A DNA stretch of 64,000 bases, from assembly GCF_001429505.1 (NCBI RefSeq), contig NZ_LMJW01000022.1, positions 750,853-814,852 on the forward strand, written 5' to 3'. The notes beneath the pieces are model-generated. The model did not search any database and was not told the DNA's origin. It saw only the letters and a program-made list of their open reading frames with translations. Below are positions 54,862 through 63,962 of this stretch, piece by piece. This DNA is from Allobosea sp. Root483D1 (GTDB taxonomy: Bacteria > Pseudomonadota > Alphaproteobacteria > Rhizobiales > Beijerinckiaceae). The position numbers and the translations under genes are program-made. Every line of letters starts with the position of its first letter. Within the stretch, counting starts at the first letter, position 1.

Positions 54862-56067
54862 CTAAGTCTTGCCGTTGTTCAGTCCCTCGATATTTTTCAG
54901 CAGGTCGCGGGCTATCACGACCTTCTGCACCTCGCTGGCGCCCTCGTAGATCCTGAGCGCCCTGATCTCGCGGTAGAGCTCCTCGACCTTGACCCCGCGG
55001 GTGACGCCGAGTCCGCCATGGATCTGCACGGCGCGGTCGATCACCTTCTGGGCGTTCTCGGTCGCGACCAGCTTGGCCAGCGCCGCCTCGCGGGTGACGC
55101 GGGGCGCGCCCTGATCCTTGGTCCAGGCGGCGCGGTAGACGAGGAGGGCGGCGGCATCGACCTCGGCCGCACTGTCGGCGATCGCCGCCTGCGAGAGCTG
55201 GAGATCGCCGAGCGTGCCGCCGAAGAGCTTGCGGCCCTTGGCATGCGACACGGTCTCGTGCAGCGCGCGGCGGGCGAAGCCGAGCGCGGCGGCGCCAACG
55301 GTCGAACGGAAGATATCGAGCGTCGCCATCGCCACCTTGAAGCCGTCGCCCGGCCCGCCGATGCGGTTTTCCACCGGGATGCGGCAATTGTCGAAGCGCA
55401 GCGTCGCCAGCGGATGCGGCGCGATTACGTCGATGCGTTCGATGATGGAAAGGCCGGGGGTATCGGCCTCGACCAGATAGGCGGAGAGGCCACGCGCGCC
55501 CGGCGCCTCGCCGGAACGGGCGAACACGACGTAATGGTCGGCAATGCCGCCATTGGAAATCCAGGTCTTCTCGCCATCGATCCGGACATGCGTATTGCCG
55601 TCCGGCGTCGCGGTCGTCGCCAGCGCCGCGACGTCCGAGCCGGCCTCCTTCTCGGAGAGGGCGAAGGCCGCGATCCTTGCGCCGCGCGCCACCGCCGGCA
55701 GGATGCGCGCCTTCATCTCAGGCGAGCCGGCCACCGTGATCGAACCGGTTCCCAGTCCCTGCATGGCGAAGGCGAAATCGGCGAGCCCGTCGCGGGCCGC
55801 CAGGATCTCGCGGGCGAGGCAGAGCGTGCGCACGTCGAGCGCGGCATGCAGCCCGCCATACTCGGCCGGTACGGCGGCCTTGAGGAATCCGGCTTCACCC
55901 AGCGCCTTCACCCGGGCGCGGCAGGCCTCGTCGACATCGTCATGCGGCAGGCCGGGCAGGGTGGCGTCGGCCCAGGCGGAGAGCCGCTGCGCGAAATCGC
56001 GGTGACGCGCCTCGAAGAAGGGCCAGTCGAGCGTGTCGCCAAGAATGCCGACGCCAAGGGATACCAT
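54862..56067 (-). CDS. Acyl-CoA dehydrogenase family protein
   Basis: A 401-residue FAD-dependent enzyme, probably oxidising a CoA-bound alicyclic or ring-opened intermediate of the anthranilate route. The N-terminal helical domain starts near [17 protein letters not shown]; the mid-domain has [17 protein letters not shown] and [16 protein letters not shown]; the C-terminal domain ends [22 protein letters not shown], where Glu in YEGAS is the likely base. It starts 1 base after the enoyl-CoA hydratase stop (TGAGATG), so translation is coupled. Confidence 0.93.
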   Translation of the reverse strand: MVSLGVGILGDTLDWPFFEARHRDFAQRLSAWADATLPGLPHDDVDEACRARVKALGEAGFLKAAVPAEYGGLHAALDVRTLCLAREILAARDGLADFAFAMQGLGTGSITVAGSPEMKARILPAVARGARIAAFALSEKEAGSDVAALATTATPDGNTHVRIDGEKTWISNGGIADHYVVFARSGEAPGARGLSAYLVEADTPGLSIIERIDVIAPHPLATLRFDNCRIPVENRIGGPGDGFKVAMATLDIFRSTVGAAALGFARRALHETVSHAKGRKLFGGTLGDLQLSQAAIADSAAEVDAAALLVYRAAWTKDQGAPRVTREAALAKLVATENAQKVIDRAVQIHGGLGVTRGVKVEELYREIRALRIYEGASEVQKVVIARDLLKNIEGLNNGKT

Positions 56068-56068
56068 C

Positions 56069-56902
56069 TCAGTTGCCCTCGAAGACCGGTTTCCGCTTCT
56101 CGGCGAAGGCGTGATAGGCGCGGGAAAAGTCCTCGGTCTGCATGCACAGCGCCTGCGCCACCGCCTCCGCCTCGATCGCGGACTCGACCGACATCGCCCA
56201 TTCCATTTCGAGCATGCGCTTGGTCATGGCATTGGCGAAGGTCGGGCCGTCGGCCAGCTCGACGGCGAGTGCCTGCGCCTCGGCGAGCACATTCTCGCGG
56301 GCGATCAGCCGGTTGAGGAAGCCCCAGCGCTCGGCTTCCTCGCCCTTGAGCACCCGGCCGGTATAGAGCAGCTCGGCGGCGCGGCCCTGGCCGATGATCC
56401 GCGGCAGCATCGCGCAGGCGCCCATGTCGCAGCCGGCGAGCCCGACGCGGTTGAACAGGAAGGCGATCTTGGTCTCGGCCGTGCCGAACCTGAGATCCGA
56501 GGCCATGGCGACGATCGCACCGGCGCCGGCGCAGATGCCGTCGATCGCGGCGATGACCGGCTGCGGGCAGGCACGCACGGTCTTGACCAGCTCGCCGGTC
56601 ATCCGGGTGAACCTGAGCAGGTCCTTGGTGTCCATCGCGACCAGCGGCCCGATGATCTCGAAGACGTCGCCGCCCGAGGAGAAATTGCCGCCGGCGCCGG
56701 TCACCACGATCGCCTTGACGTCCTCTTCCTTCTGCGCCGCCAGGAAGAAGTCGGTCAGCTCGCGATAGCTTTCGAAGGTCAGCGGGTTTTTCTTCTCCGG
56801 CCGGTTCAGCGTCACGGTCGCGACCTTGCCGACGACCGAGAGCTGAAAATGCTGCGGCTTGAAGCCGGAGAGTGGCAGGGTGACGGGATTGGCGCTGGTC
56901 AT
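56069..56902 (-). CDS. Enoyl-CoA hydratase/isomerase family protein
   Basis: A 277-residue crotonase-fold protein. The CoA- and oxyanion-forming motifs are [12 protein letters not shown] near residue 72 and [16 protein letters not shown] near residue 115. The reaction is probably hydration or hydrolytic C-C cleavage of an unsaturated alicyclic CoA ester in anthranilate breakdown. Its ATG overlaps the MarR gene stop (ATGA). The substrate is inferred from the cluster only. Confidence 0.92.
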   Translation of the reverse strand: MTSANPVTLPLSGFKPQHFQLSVVGKVATVTLNRPEKKNPLTFESYRELTDFFLAAQKEEDVKAIVVTGAGGNFSSGGDVFEIIGPLVAMDTKDLLRFTRMTGELVKTVRACPQPVIAAIDGICAGAGAIVAMASDLRFGTAETKIAFLFNRVGLAGCDMGACAMLPRIIGQGRAAELLYTGRVLKGEEAERWGFLNRLIARENVLAEAQALAVELADGPTFANAMTKRMLEMEWAMSVESAIEAEAVAQALCMQTEDFSRAYHAFAEKRKPVFEGN

Positions 56903-57444
56903 TTGGTGTCTCCCGCCGCGGTCGGCGTGCCGTTCTGGCGGTTTCTGATGGCCTGGTGCAGCGAAGCCTTGACCCCGCCGAGCAGCCGGAAGAGCTGGCC
57001 GATCTCGGCCGGCCCGAGGCCGGCAAAGAGCTCGGCGATCCAGTCCTCATGGCGCTCGGCCATTGCCTTGAAGGCGCGCCGCCCCTGTGCGGTCAGCGTC
57101 AGCACCTGGACGCGCCGGTCCTGCGCCGCCGGGCGCTTGTCGACCAGCCCGTCGGCGAGCAGGCCGGCGACCACGGCAGTGACGTTGCCGTTCGAGACCA
57201 TCAGACGCTGCGAGACCTCGCCGACGGTCATCCCGGTGGTCGACTTCTCGAGCTGTGCCATCAGGTCGAAGCGCGGCAGCGTCGTCTTGAATTCCTCGCG
57301 CAGGCGGGTGCGGATTTCGCTCTCGATCAGCGTCGAGCAGGTCAGCATCCGCAGCCAGAGCCGGAGCTCGTCCTTGTGGTCGCCGGGGCGTTCGCTCGCC
57401 TTGGTCTCGCGGTCGAGCGGGGGCGCGCTGGACGGGATTTCCAT
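56899..57444 (-). CDS. MarR family transcriptional regulator
   Basis: A 181-residue winged-helix regulator with an N-terminal dimerisation part ([22 protein letters not shown]), the recognition region [21 protein letters not shown], and the wing [17 protein letters not shown]. Relatives in aromatic-CoA clusters repress their operon and release on binding the CoA thioester. It is the second gene of the minus arm, after the SDR gene by 2 bases, and likely controls both divergent promoters (operators at 58237 and 58397). Confidence 0.92.
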   Translation of the reverse strand: MEIPSSAPPLDRETKASERPGDHKDELRLWLRMLTCSTLIESEIRTRLREEFKTTLPRFDLMAQLEKSTTGMTVGEVSQRLMVSNGNVTAVVAGLLADGLVDKRPAAQDRRVQVLTLTAQGRRAFKAMAERHEDWIAELFAGLGPAEIGQLFRLLGGVKASLHQAIRNRQNGTPTAAGDTK

Positions 57445-57446
57445 GG

Positions 57447-58208
57447 TCAGAACTCCCCGCCATTGATCAGGACGGATTGGCCGGTGATGCCGCGGCTCTG
57501 GGCGTCGCAGAGATTGAGGACGGCGGCCGCGACTTCCTCCGGCGTGATCAGCCGGTGCTGCGGATTGTCCTTGGTCAGCTCCGCCAGCGCCTCTTCGCGG
57601 CTCTTACCGGTCTTGGCCGCGATCGTGGTCAGGCTGCCGGCGACCATGTCGGTATCGGTATAGCCGGGGCAGACGGCATTGACGGTGACGCCGCTGCGCG
57701 CGGTCTCCAGCGCCAGCGAGCGCACGAGGCCGACCACCGCATGCTTGGCCGCGACATAGGCCGAAACGTAAGCATAGCCGCGATGCCCCGCCGTCGAGGC
57801 GATTGCGATCAGCCGGCCGGAGCCGCGCTGGGTCATGGCGGGCAGCGCGGGCCGGAAGCAGTTCACCGCACCGATAAGGTTGATCTCGACCATGCGCCGG
57901 AACAGCTCGGCATCGCTGCGCTGAAAGCTGGTGCTCTCGGCCGCGCCGGCATTGGCAACGACGATGTCGAAAGGCTGTCCCGCCGCGAGCCCGGCCATCA
58001 CCTCGCGCACCGCCGCCTCGTCGGTGACATCGACGGAGTGGGCGGCATCCGCAGCACCATCGAGCACAGCCTGTTGCAGGATGTCGTCATTGCGGCCGAT
58101 GATCGAGACGCGGGCGCCGGCCTGGCGCAGAGCGAAAGCGATGGCGCGGCCGATGCCGCGTCCGCCGCCGCTCACCAGGGCATGCTGTCCCGCCAGAGCC
58201 GATGCCAT
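57447..58208 (-). CDS. Short-chain dehydrogenase/reductase (SDR family)
   Basis: A 253-residue NAD(P)-dependent oxidoreductase, likely a 3-hydroxyacyl-CoA-type dehydrogenase step in anthranilate breakdown. The cofactor site is VSGGGRGIGRAIAFAL near residue 12, NAGA near residue 90, and the catalytic YVAAK in YVSAYVAAKHAV. The ATG at 58208 was preferred to the GTG at 58217: GAGGG lies 10 bases before the ATG but only 1 base before the GTG. First gene of the minus arm. Confidence 0.92.
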   Translation of the reverse strand: MASALAGQHALVSGGGRGIGRAIAFALRQAGARVSIIGRNDDILQQAVLDGAADAAHSVDVTDEAAVREVMAGLAAGQPFDIVVANAGAAESTSFQRSDAELFRRMVEINLIGAVNCFRPALPAMTQRGSGRLIAIASTAGHRGYAYVSAYVAAKHAVVGLVRSLALETARSGVTVNAVCPGYTDTDMVAGSLTTIAAKTGKSREEALAELTKDNPQHRLITPEEVAAAVLNLCDAQSRGITGQSVLINGGEF

Positions 58209-58236
58209 GCCGTTCACTCCCTCTTGGGGTCAATAT

Positions 58237-58252
58237 ATTTTAGGTCTGAAAC
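58237..58252. promoter_or_regulatory. Candidate MarR operator upstream of the SDR gene
   Basis: The sequence ATTTTAGGTCTGAAAC lies about 29 bases upstream of the SDR start. It matches the second copy at 58397-58412 in 13 of 16 positions and sits in an AT-rich stretch unlike the surroundings. Its arms TTT/AAA are an imperfect inverted repeat. Confidence 0.6.
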
Positions 58253-58396
58253 ATTTTGCAAGAGGGACGGCGAGAGATGAGGAATGAATATGAAAAATGC
58301 CTATTTAACAGCACTTTATATGGCATTCGAGTTGAGGTCAGATGTAATCTCAGGCGCGGCGGGTGCGGCTTTCAGATCGAGGCTTGAGCCAAAATT

Positions 58397-58412
58397 ATTT
58401 TAGGTTTAAAAT
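58397..58412. promoter_or_regulatory. Candidate MarR operator upstream of the anthraniloyl-CoA monooxygenase gene
   Basis: ATTTTAGGTTTAAAAT has perfect 6-base arms (ATTTTA and TAAAAT) around GGTT. It lies 25 bases before the monooxygenase/reductase ATG, where a bound repressor would block transcription. The near-identical copy is at 58237-58252, so both divergent promoters have one site. Between them (58253-58396) is AT-rich DNA with the promoters. Confidence 0.65.
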
Positions 58413-58437
58413 GATTTTATCAGCCAAGGAGAGCGTC

Positions 58438-60801
58438 ATGCGCATTGCGGTGGTGGGCGGCGGGCCGGCAGGTCTCTATTACGCGCTGCTGATGAAGCGG
58501 GACTGGCCTGAGCTCGACGTCACCGTCTTCGAGCGCAACCGCCCCGACGACACCTTCGGCTTCGGCGTCGTCTTCTCCGACCAGACGCTCGACCTGTTCA
58601 AGGCGGCCGACCTTCCGAGCTACGAGGCGATCGTCCGCAGCTTCGCCTATTGGGACGATATCGAGATTCACTTCAAAGGTACGGTGCGCCGCGTGCCCGG
58701 CAACGGCTTCTGCGGCTGCTCGCGCCGGACGCTGCTGATGCTGCTGCAGGAGCGGGCGCGCCAGGTCGGCGTCAAGCTCGTCTTCTCGCAGGAGATCGAG
58801 GACGTCGCGGTGCTGAAGCGCGACTACGACCTCGTCGTCGCCGCCGACGGCATCAACAGCCGCATTCGCGAGGGCGATCGCGAGCGCTTCGCGCCCGAGG
58901 TCGACCTCAGGCCGAACCGCTTCGTATGGATGGGCTCGACCCGGCCCTTCGACGCCTTCACCTTCTTCTTCAAGCAGACGCAGCACGGCGTCTTCATCGC
59001 CCATTGCTACCAGTACGAGCCGGGGCAATCGACCTGGGTGCTGGAAACGGACCCTGAGACCTTCGCCCGCGCCGGGCTGGAAGGCATGGACGAGGCCGGC
59101 ACGGCCGCCTTGCTCGAGCAGGTCTTCGCCGAGGAATTGCAGGGCCACCGGCTGATCGCCAACCGCTCGCTCTGGCGGCAATTCCCGATGATCCGTTGCA
59201 GCAACTGGGTGGTCGACAATGTCGTGCTGCTCGGCGACGCCAAGGCGACGGCGCATTTCTCGATCGGCTCCGGCACCAAGCTCGCCATGGAGGATTCGAT
59301 CGCGCTGCACCGCGCCTTCCAGCGTGCCGGGCTCGACGTCAAGGCGGCGCTCGCCGCCTTCGAGACCGGTCGGCGCGAGGAAGTCGAGAAGACCCAGCAT
59401 GCCGCCGACGTCTCGCTGGTCTGGTTCGAACAGCTCAATCGCTTCTGGGATTTCGAGCCGCTGCGCTTCGCCTTCGGCCTGATGACCCGCTCCAAGGCGA
59501 TCACCTACGACAATCTCGCTCTGCGCGCGCCCGAGTTCGTCGCAGCGATCGACAAGGTGGTCGCCGACGATCTCGGCGCCGACCAGGCCACGCGTCGCGA
59601 CGGCACGCCGGTGCCGCCAGCGTTCCAGCCTTTCCGTCTCCGTGAGATGAAGGTGGCGAACCGCTTCGTCGTCTCGCCGATGTGCCAGTATTCGGCGCAA
59701 GAGGGGCTGCCGGGCGACTGGCACCTGATGCACTATGGTGCGCGCGCCGTCGGCGGGGCAGGGCTCGTCTTCACCGAGATGACCTGCGTCTCGGCCGATG
59801 CCCGCATCACCCCTGGCTGCACGGGCCTCTACACCGACGCGCAGGAAGCGGCCTGGAGGCGCATCGTCGACTTCGTCCACGGCAATTCGGCTGCGAAGCT
59901 CTGCCTGCAGCTCGGCCATGCCGGGCGCAAGGGTGCGAGCAAGCTGATGTGGGACGGGATGGACCGCCCGCTCGCGGAAGGTGCCTGGCCGATCGTCTCG
60001 GCCTCGCCCTTGCCGTACTATCCCGAGAGTCAGGTTCCGCGTGAGCTGACACGCGCCGATATGGACCGGATCACGGCCGATTTCGTCGCGGCGGCCGAGC
60101 GTGGCCTGCGCATTGGCTTCGACATGCTCGAGCTGCACTGCGCCCATGGCTATCTGCTGGCGAGCTTCCTCTCGCCGCTGACCAACCAGCGCACGGACGC
60201 CTATGGCGGCGCGCTCGAAAATCGCCTGCGCTATCCGCTCGAAGTCTTTGCCGCACTTCGCGAAATCTGGCCAGCCGACAAGCCGATGTCGGTACGCATT
60301 TCGGCGACCGACTGGCAGGATGGAGGCATCAGCCCGGACGAGTCGGTCGCGATCTCGGAAGCGTTTGCCGAAGCTGGCTGCGACCTCGTCGACGTCTCGA
60401 CCGGGCAGACCACGCCGCGGGCCCGGCCGCTCTATGGCCGCATGTTCCAGACCCCGTTCTCCGACCGCATCCGTAACGAGGCCGGCATCGCAACCATGTG
60501 CGTCGGCGCCATCACTACGGCCGACCAGGCCAACACGATCGTCGCCGCCGGCCGCGCCGATCTCGTCGCGCTCGGCCGTCCACATCTGGCCGACCCGTCC
60601 TTCGTGCTCAGGGCAGCAGCCTGGTATGGCGCGGATGTCGCGCAGCCGGTGCAGTACCAGCCCGGCAAGGACCAGCTGATGCGCAACACGCCGCGCGAGC
60701 GGGAGGAACTGGAGACCCTCAAGCTCAAGGCCAAGCCGAGCCGGCATGGCAGCGCGCCGGCTGATGCGATGACCATTCCGGCGGCGCGGGCGGCAGAGTA
60801 G
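58438..60801 (+). CDS. Fused anthraniloyl-CoA monooxygenase/reductase (FAD monooxygenase + old yellow enzyme)
   Basis: A 787-residue two-domain flavoenzyme, matching 2-aminobenzoyl-CoA monooxygenase/reductase (EC 1.14.13.40 type) that hydroxylates and then reduces the aromatic CoA ester. Residues 1-385 are an aromatic monooxygenase: [18 protein letters not shown] at the start and [18 protein letters not shown] near residue 263. Residues about 395-760 are an old-yellow-enzyme domain: [42 protein letters not shown]. The ATG at 58438 follows AAGGAGAG; the cofactor motif leaves no room for a later one. It diverges from the SDR-MarR arm. Confidence 0.95.
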   Translation: MRIAVVGGGPAGLYYALLMKRDWPELDVTVFERNRPDDTFGFGVVFSDQTLDLFKAADLPSYEAIVRSFAYWDDIEIHFKGTVRRVPGNGFCGCSRRTLLMLLQERARQVGVKLVFSQEIEDVAVLKRDYDLVVAADGINSRIREGDRERFAPEVDLRPNRFVWMGSTRPFDAFTFFFKQTQHGVFIAHCYQYEPGQSTWVLETDPETFARAGLEGMDEAGTAALLEQVFAEELQGHRLIANRSLWRQFPMIRCSNWVVDNVVLLGDAKATAHFSIGSGTKLAMEDSIALHRAFQRAGLDVKAALAAFETGRREEVEKTQHAADVSLVWFEQLNRFWDFEPLRFAFGLMTRSKAITYDNLALRAPEFVAAIDKVVADDLGADQATRRDGTPVPPAFQPFRLREMKVANRFVVSPMCQYSAQEGLPGDWHLMHYGARAVGGAGLVFTEMTCVSADARITPGCTGLYTDAQEAAWRRIVDFVHGNSAAKLCLQLGHAGRKGASKLMWDGMDRPLAEGAWPIVSASPLPYYPESQVPRELTRADMDRITADFVAAAERGLRIGFDMLELHCAHGYLLASFLSPLTNQRTDAYGGALENRLRYPLEVFAALREIWPADKPMSVRISATDWQDGGISPDESVAISEAFAEAGCDLVDVSTGQTTPRARPLYGRMFQTPFSDRIRNEAGIATMCVGAITTADQANTIVAAGRADLVALGRPHLADPSFVLRAAAWYGADVAQPVQYQPGKDQLMRNTPREREELETLKLKAKPSRHGSAPADAMTIPAARAAE

Positions 60802-60825
60802 CCGGAACTTCCTCATGCAGTGGCG

Positions 60826-60853
60826 GGTTGATCGAGGAATTCCTCGATCAACC
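60826..60853. promoter_or_regulatory. Perfect 28-base palindrome
   Basis: GGTTGATCGAGGAA (60826-60839) is followed directly by its reverse complement with no loop. It lies 24 bases after the monooxygenase stop and 12 before the next ATG, adjoining the GGAG ribosome site. It may be an operator for the small secreted protein, or a structured RNA end; no T-tract follows, so it is not a typical terminator. Confidence 0.5.
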
Positions 60854-60864
60854 GGAGATTCGCC

Positions 60865-61176
60865 ATGACTGCCAGGACGACGATGCTTGCCCTGCTGACG
60901 ACGGTCGCACTGACCACCGCCGCCATGGCGCAGACACCTCAAACCACGAAACAGCCCGACAATTCCGGCGTCGGCCCAACCACAACGCATCCGAGCCAGG
61001 TCGACAAGGGCCAGAACATGATCCTGCCTTCGGCCGGACAGGCCGGTCAATCGGCAGCGCCGACCATGGTCTACGACTGCAAGAACAAGCCGCAGGATTG
61101 CACCACGCCGCCGGCTCCGGGCGACAAGAGCAGCATGCCGAAGCAATCGGAGACGCCGGCGACGCCAGCTCCCTAG
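60865..61176 (+). CDS. Small secreted protein of unknown function
   Basis: A 103-residue protein with an N-terminal signal peptide (ARTTMLALLTTVALTTAAMAQ, cleavage near residue 22; given in two parts as MTARTTMLALL and TTVALTTAAMA). The mature part is Pro/Thr/Gln-rich and low-complexity, with two Cys in YDCKNKPQDCTTPP. It is predicted to be mostly disordered in the periplasm. The ATG at 60865 has GGAG 8 bases upstream. No family was recognised. It directly follows the 28-base palindrome. Confidence 0.65.
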   Translation: MTARTTMLALLTTVALTTAAMAQTPQTTKQPDNSGVGPTTTHPSQVDKGQNMILPSAGQAGQSAAPTMVYDCKNKPQDCTTPPAPGDKSSMPKQSETPATPAP

Positions 61177-61320
61177 AAGTGAGAGAGCGAGCGGTATTGC
61201 AAAATTGCAATTCATGATTGGATCGGCGTTGTCTTTATGGCATCGTCGCAACGACTATCTTCCTGGGCAACCGATCCTGCAGCGTCTTTCGATAAGACGC
61301 ACAACCAAGGGGCCCAGATC

Positions 61321-62271
61321 ATGCAACTCACCGGCGTCCACCACGTCACCGCCATCACCGCCCAGGCAGCCCAGAACCGGCGCTTCTATGTCGAGACGCT
61401 CGGCCTGCGCCTGGTCAAGAAGACGGTGAACCAGGACGACACCTCCGCCTATCACCTGTTCTATGCCGACGGCGCCGGCTCGCCCGGGACCGACCTGACC
61501 TTCTTCGACTGGCCGACGTCTCCCGCTCGGCGCGGGACAAACTCGATCACTCGCACCTCCCTCAGGGTCGCCAGCGAAGCTTCGCTCGACTTCTGGCGCG
61601 AGCGGCTGACGGCGGCGGGTGTCAAGGTCTCCGATACGCGCCTGCTCAACGGCCGCGCCATCATTGATTTCGAGGATCCGGAAGGCCAGCGCCTGACGCT
61701 TATCGTCGATGGCGGCGAAATCCCCTTCGTCGCCTGGGAGAAGAGCCCGGTTCCGGCCGAGCACCAGATCCGCGGCCTTGGGCCCGTGACGATCTCGGTG
61801 CCGCAGATCGAGCGGACCGAGCTCGTCCTGACCAAGCTGCTCGGGCTGGAGCGCATCGCGGACTATCGCGACGCGGCCCACGCCACCGGCGACATCCATG
61901 TCTTCCGGATCGGCGAGGGCGGCCCGGCAGCCGAGCTCAACGTCGCGGTCGAGCCCGGTCTGGCTCCGGCCCGCGAAGGCGCTGGCGGCGTCCACCATCT
62001 GGCGCTGCGTACGCCGAGCTTCGGCGAATACGACGCCTGGGCCGAGCGGCTGCGTGAATCCGGCTACCCGAACAGCGGGCCGGTCGATCGCTTCTATTTC
62101 CGCTCGCTCTATCTGCGCGAGCCGAACGGGGTGCTGATCGAGATCGCCAGCGACGGACCGGGTTTCGCCGCCGACGAGCCCTTCGAGACGATGGGCGAGG
62201 GGCTCGCGCTGCCGCCCTTCCTCGAGCCGAAGCGCGCAGCGATCGAGGCGGGCCTGAAGCCTCTGGCCTGA
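61321..62271 (+). CDS. Ring-cleaving dioxygenase-type VOC protein
   Basis: A 316-residue protein of two vicinal-oxygen-chelate units, like hydroquinone ring-cleavage or MhqO/PcpA-type dioxygenases. The ATG at 61321 (MQLTGVHHVTAITAQAAQNR) is the family start. Candidate metal ligands are His in VHHVTAI, His in GGVHHLALRTPSF and Glu in NGVLIEIASDGPGF. Substrates of most relatives are unknown. No aromatic ring-hydroxylating partner lies next to it except the anthranilate cluster 500 bases upstream, whose pathway does not need it; the link is not shown. Confidence 0.88.
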   Translation: MQLTGVHHVTAITAQAAQNRRFYVETLGLRLVKKTVNQDDTSAYHLFYADGAGSPGTDLTFFDWPTSPARRGTNSITRTSLRVASEASLDFWRERLTAAGVKVSDTRLLNGRAIIDFEDPEGQRLTLIVDGGEIPFVAWEKSPVPAEHQIRGLGPVTISVPQIERTELVLTKLLGLERIADYRDAAHATGDIHVFRIGEGGPAAELNVAVEPGLAPAREGAGGVHHLALRTPSFGEYDAWAERLRESGYPNSGPVDRFYFRSLYLREPNGVLIEIASDGPGFAADEPFETMGEGLALPPFLEPKRAAIEAGLKPLA

Positions 62272-62518
62272 CGAAGTCCGCCCCCTCAAAAAGCGCTGCG
62301 GCCACCTCGGCCGCGGCGCGAACGGCTTTTCCGTAAAACTGTTTCGATTCATCGGGAATTAACCAGGTTCGCGCTCAATGCGAGGACGAGGTTGGGGCTT
62401 CCCGAGACTGACGAACAGGCCGGTACGGTCTGCCTGGCGCGCGATCGAGGGCGCTGGCGAGACGAGTAGGGCGCTGCGCCTCAGCGGGATGCCTGCATGG
62501 TGTCCCGAGGCGTTGCGT

Positions 62519-63643
62519 ATGCGTAGCTCGAACAAGTTCGCCGGCTATTCCTATAGTCTGAAGCGCCGGCGCGGCAGCCCCTTCATCCGCCTTGGCGTCC
62601 TCGTGGCCGTCGCCGGTAGCGCGATGGCAGGCGTGTCGGTCTGGTCGAACAGGCAGGCCGAGCATGCGGCGCCTTCGCCGATGCAGAGGCAGGCACAGGC
62701 GCATCCGGCCTCTGCCCACAGCCCGACCCCGCTGCTCCGTCCCGGCTATGTCGTCGGCTATGTCGCACAATCGCTCGCCGAGAGCGCGCCGTTGTCGGGG
62801 CGCTTCCAGTCGGCGACGTCGGCCCCGCAAGTGGCCATGATCGATCCTGAAACCACCGGCTCGATCGCGCCGTCCGAGCCGGTCGCTCCGAGCGTGGCGA
62901 CGACTACGATCGCTATCCAGCCGGCGACCGAGCCGCCGCGCATCGCCCTGACCGCGCCCCGTCCCGTCCCGCGCCCGTCCGACCTGAAGCTGCCGACGCC
63001 GCCCGAGCCGCGCGTCGCGACACGCGCGACCTCGCGCCAGGGCAAGGACGTGGCCACCAAGGCCGAGGCCACCGCTGACAACCGCTCCTTCTTCGAGAAG
63101 CTCTTCGGCGTGAATGCCAATGCGCCGCAGGCCACCGGCGAGCGTCTCGCCTATGCCGCGCCGCAGGACGACATCACCCAGCGCGGCGGCCGCGGCAGTG
63201 GCCTCACCGTTGCCCCGGCCCCCATGCCGGCGCCGATGGCCTCGACGACACCGGCCGCCAGCGGCAAAACCGCGGTCTACGACATCAGCGCGCGCGTGGT
63301 TCATCTGCCCAATGGCGAGCGGCTGGAGGCCAATTCCGGCTTCGGCGAGATGATGAACGACCTCCGCTTCGTCCATGTCCGGATGAAGGGTCCGACGCCG
63401 CCGCATGTCTATAATCTCACCGAGCGCGAGGCGCTGTTCCACGGCGTCCGCGCCATCCGCATGCACCCGGTCGGCGGCGCCGGCAAGATCTTCGGCCGCA
63501 CCGGCCTGCTGTTGCACACCTACCTGCTTGGCCCGCGCGGCGATTCCAATGGCTGTGTCTCGGTCAAGGACTATGACCGTTTCCTGCAGGCATTCCTGCG
63601 CGGCGAGATCAAGCAGCTCGTGGTCGTGGCCGGGCGGAGCTGA
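62519..63643 (+). CDS. DUF2778 (Tlde1-like) periplasmic protein with membrane anchor
   Basis: A 374-residue protein with a basic start (MRSSNKFAGYSYSLKRRR), one membrane segment at about 22-42, a long Pro/Ala/Thr-rich linker (about 45-245) and a C-terminal domain (about 255-374) of the DUF2778 kind. The conserved block HTYLLGPRGDSNGCVSVKDY supplies the His and Cys expected for an L,D-transpeptidase-like fold; Tlde1 effectors of this family target peptidoglycan. The ATG at 62519 has GAGG 8 bases upstream. It lies 16.5 kb from the T6SS locus and is anchored, so a cell-wall housekeeping role is as likely. Confidence 0.8.
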   Translation: MRSSNKFAGYSYSLKRRRGSPFIRLGVLVAVAGSAMAGVSVWSNRQAEHAAPSPMQRQAQAHPASAHSPTPLLRPGYVVGYVAQSLAESAPLSGRFQSATSAPQVAMIDPETTGSIAPSEPVAPSVATTTIAIQPATEPPRIALTAPRPVPRPSDLKLPTPPEPRVATRATSRQGKDVATKAEATADNRSFFEKLFGVNANAPQATGERLAYAAPQDDITQRGGRGSGLTVAPAPMPAPMASTTPAASGKTAVYDISARVVHLPNGERLEANSGFGEMMNDLRFVHVRMKGPTPPHVYNLTEREALFHGVRAIRMHPVGGAGKIFGRTGLLLHTYLLGPRGDSNGCVSVKDYDRFLQAFLRGEIKQLVVVAGRS

Positions 63644-63692
63644 GCGCTCGGCAAGCCTTGCGCCATAGGCGCCCGGCGGGTCTGATCTGCGG

Positions 63693-63962
63693 ATGATGGC
63701 TCATCTTGCGACGCGCCTGCTCGCACTCACGGCATTGGTGCTCCCACTGGCGGTGGCCGGCCCGGCCGCCGCCGAAGTGCGTCTCGGCAACAATGTCCGC
63801 ATTGGCGGGCATGATGCCTCGAACCAGCGCTTCGACCGCAGGAACCGCGGCGTCTATCACATCCATGAAGGCCGGCCGCGCAATCCGGGCTGCAGCTGGC
63901 GCTCGGATGGAAGGGGCGGGCGGGTCAAGACCTGCCACCTTCAGCGTATCAGGCGGCACTGA
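63693..63962 (+). CDS. Small secreted protein, 89 residues
   Basis: A short protein starting with a double Met, with a signal peptide (LLALTALVLPLAVAGPAAA, cleavage near residue 28). The mature part, about 60 residues, is basic, rich in Arg, Gly and Asn, with two Cys (GCSW and KTCH) that could form one disulfide. Function is unknown and no family was recognised. It lies 49 bases after the DUF2778 gene. Confidence 0.65.
   Translation: MMAHLATRLLALTALVLPLAVAGPAAAEVRLGNNVRIGGHDASNQRFDRRNRGVYHIHEGRPRNPGCSWRSDGRGGRVKTCHLQRIRRH

Noticed and set aside
58420-61251. A 943-codon open frame on the minus strand opposite the monooxygenase/reductase gene
   Set aside because: It is antisense to a gene with clear flavoprotein motifs, and its product has shadow-frame composition only.
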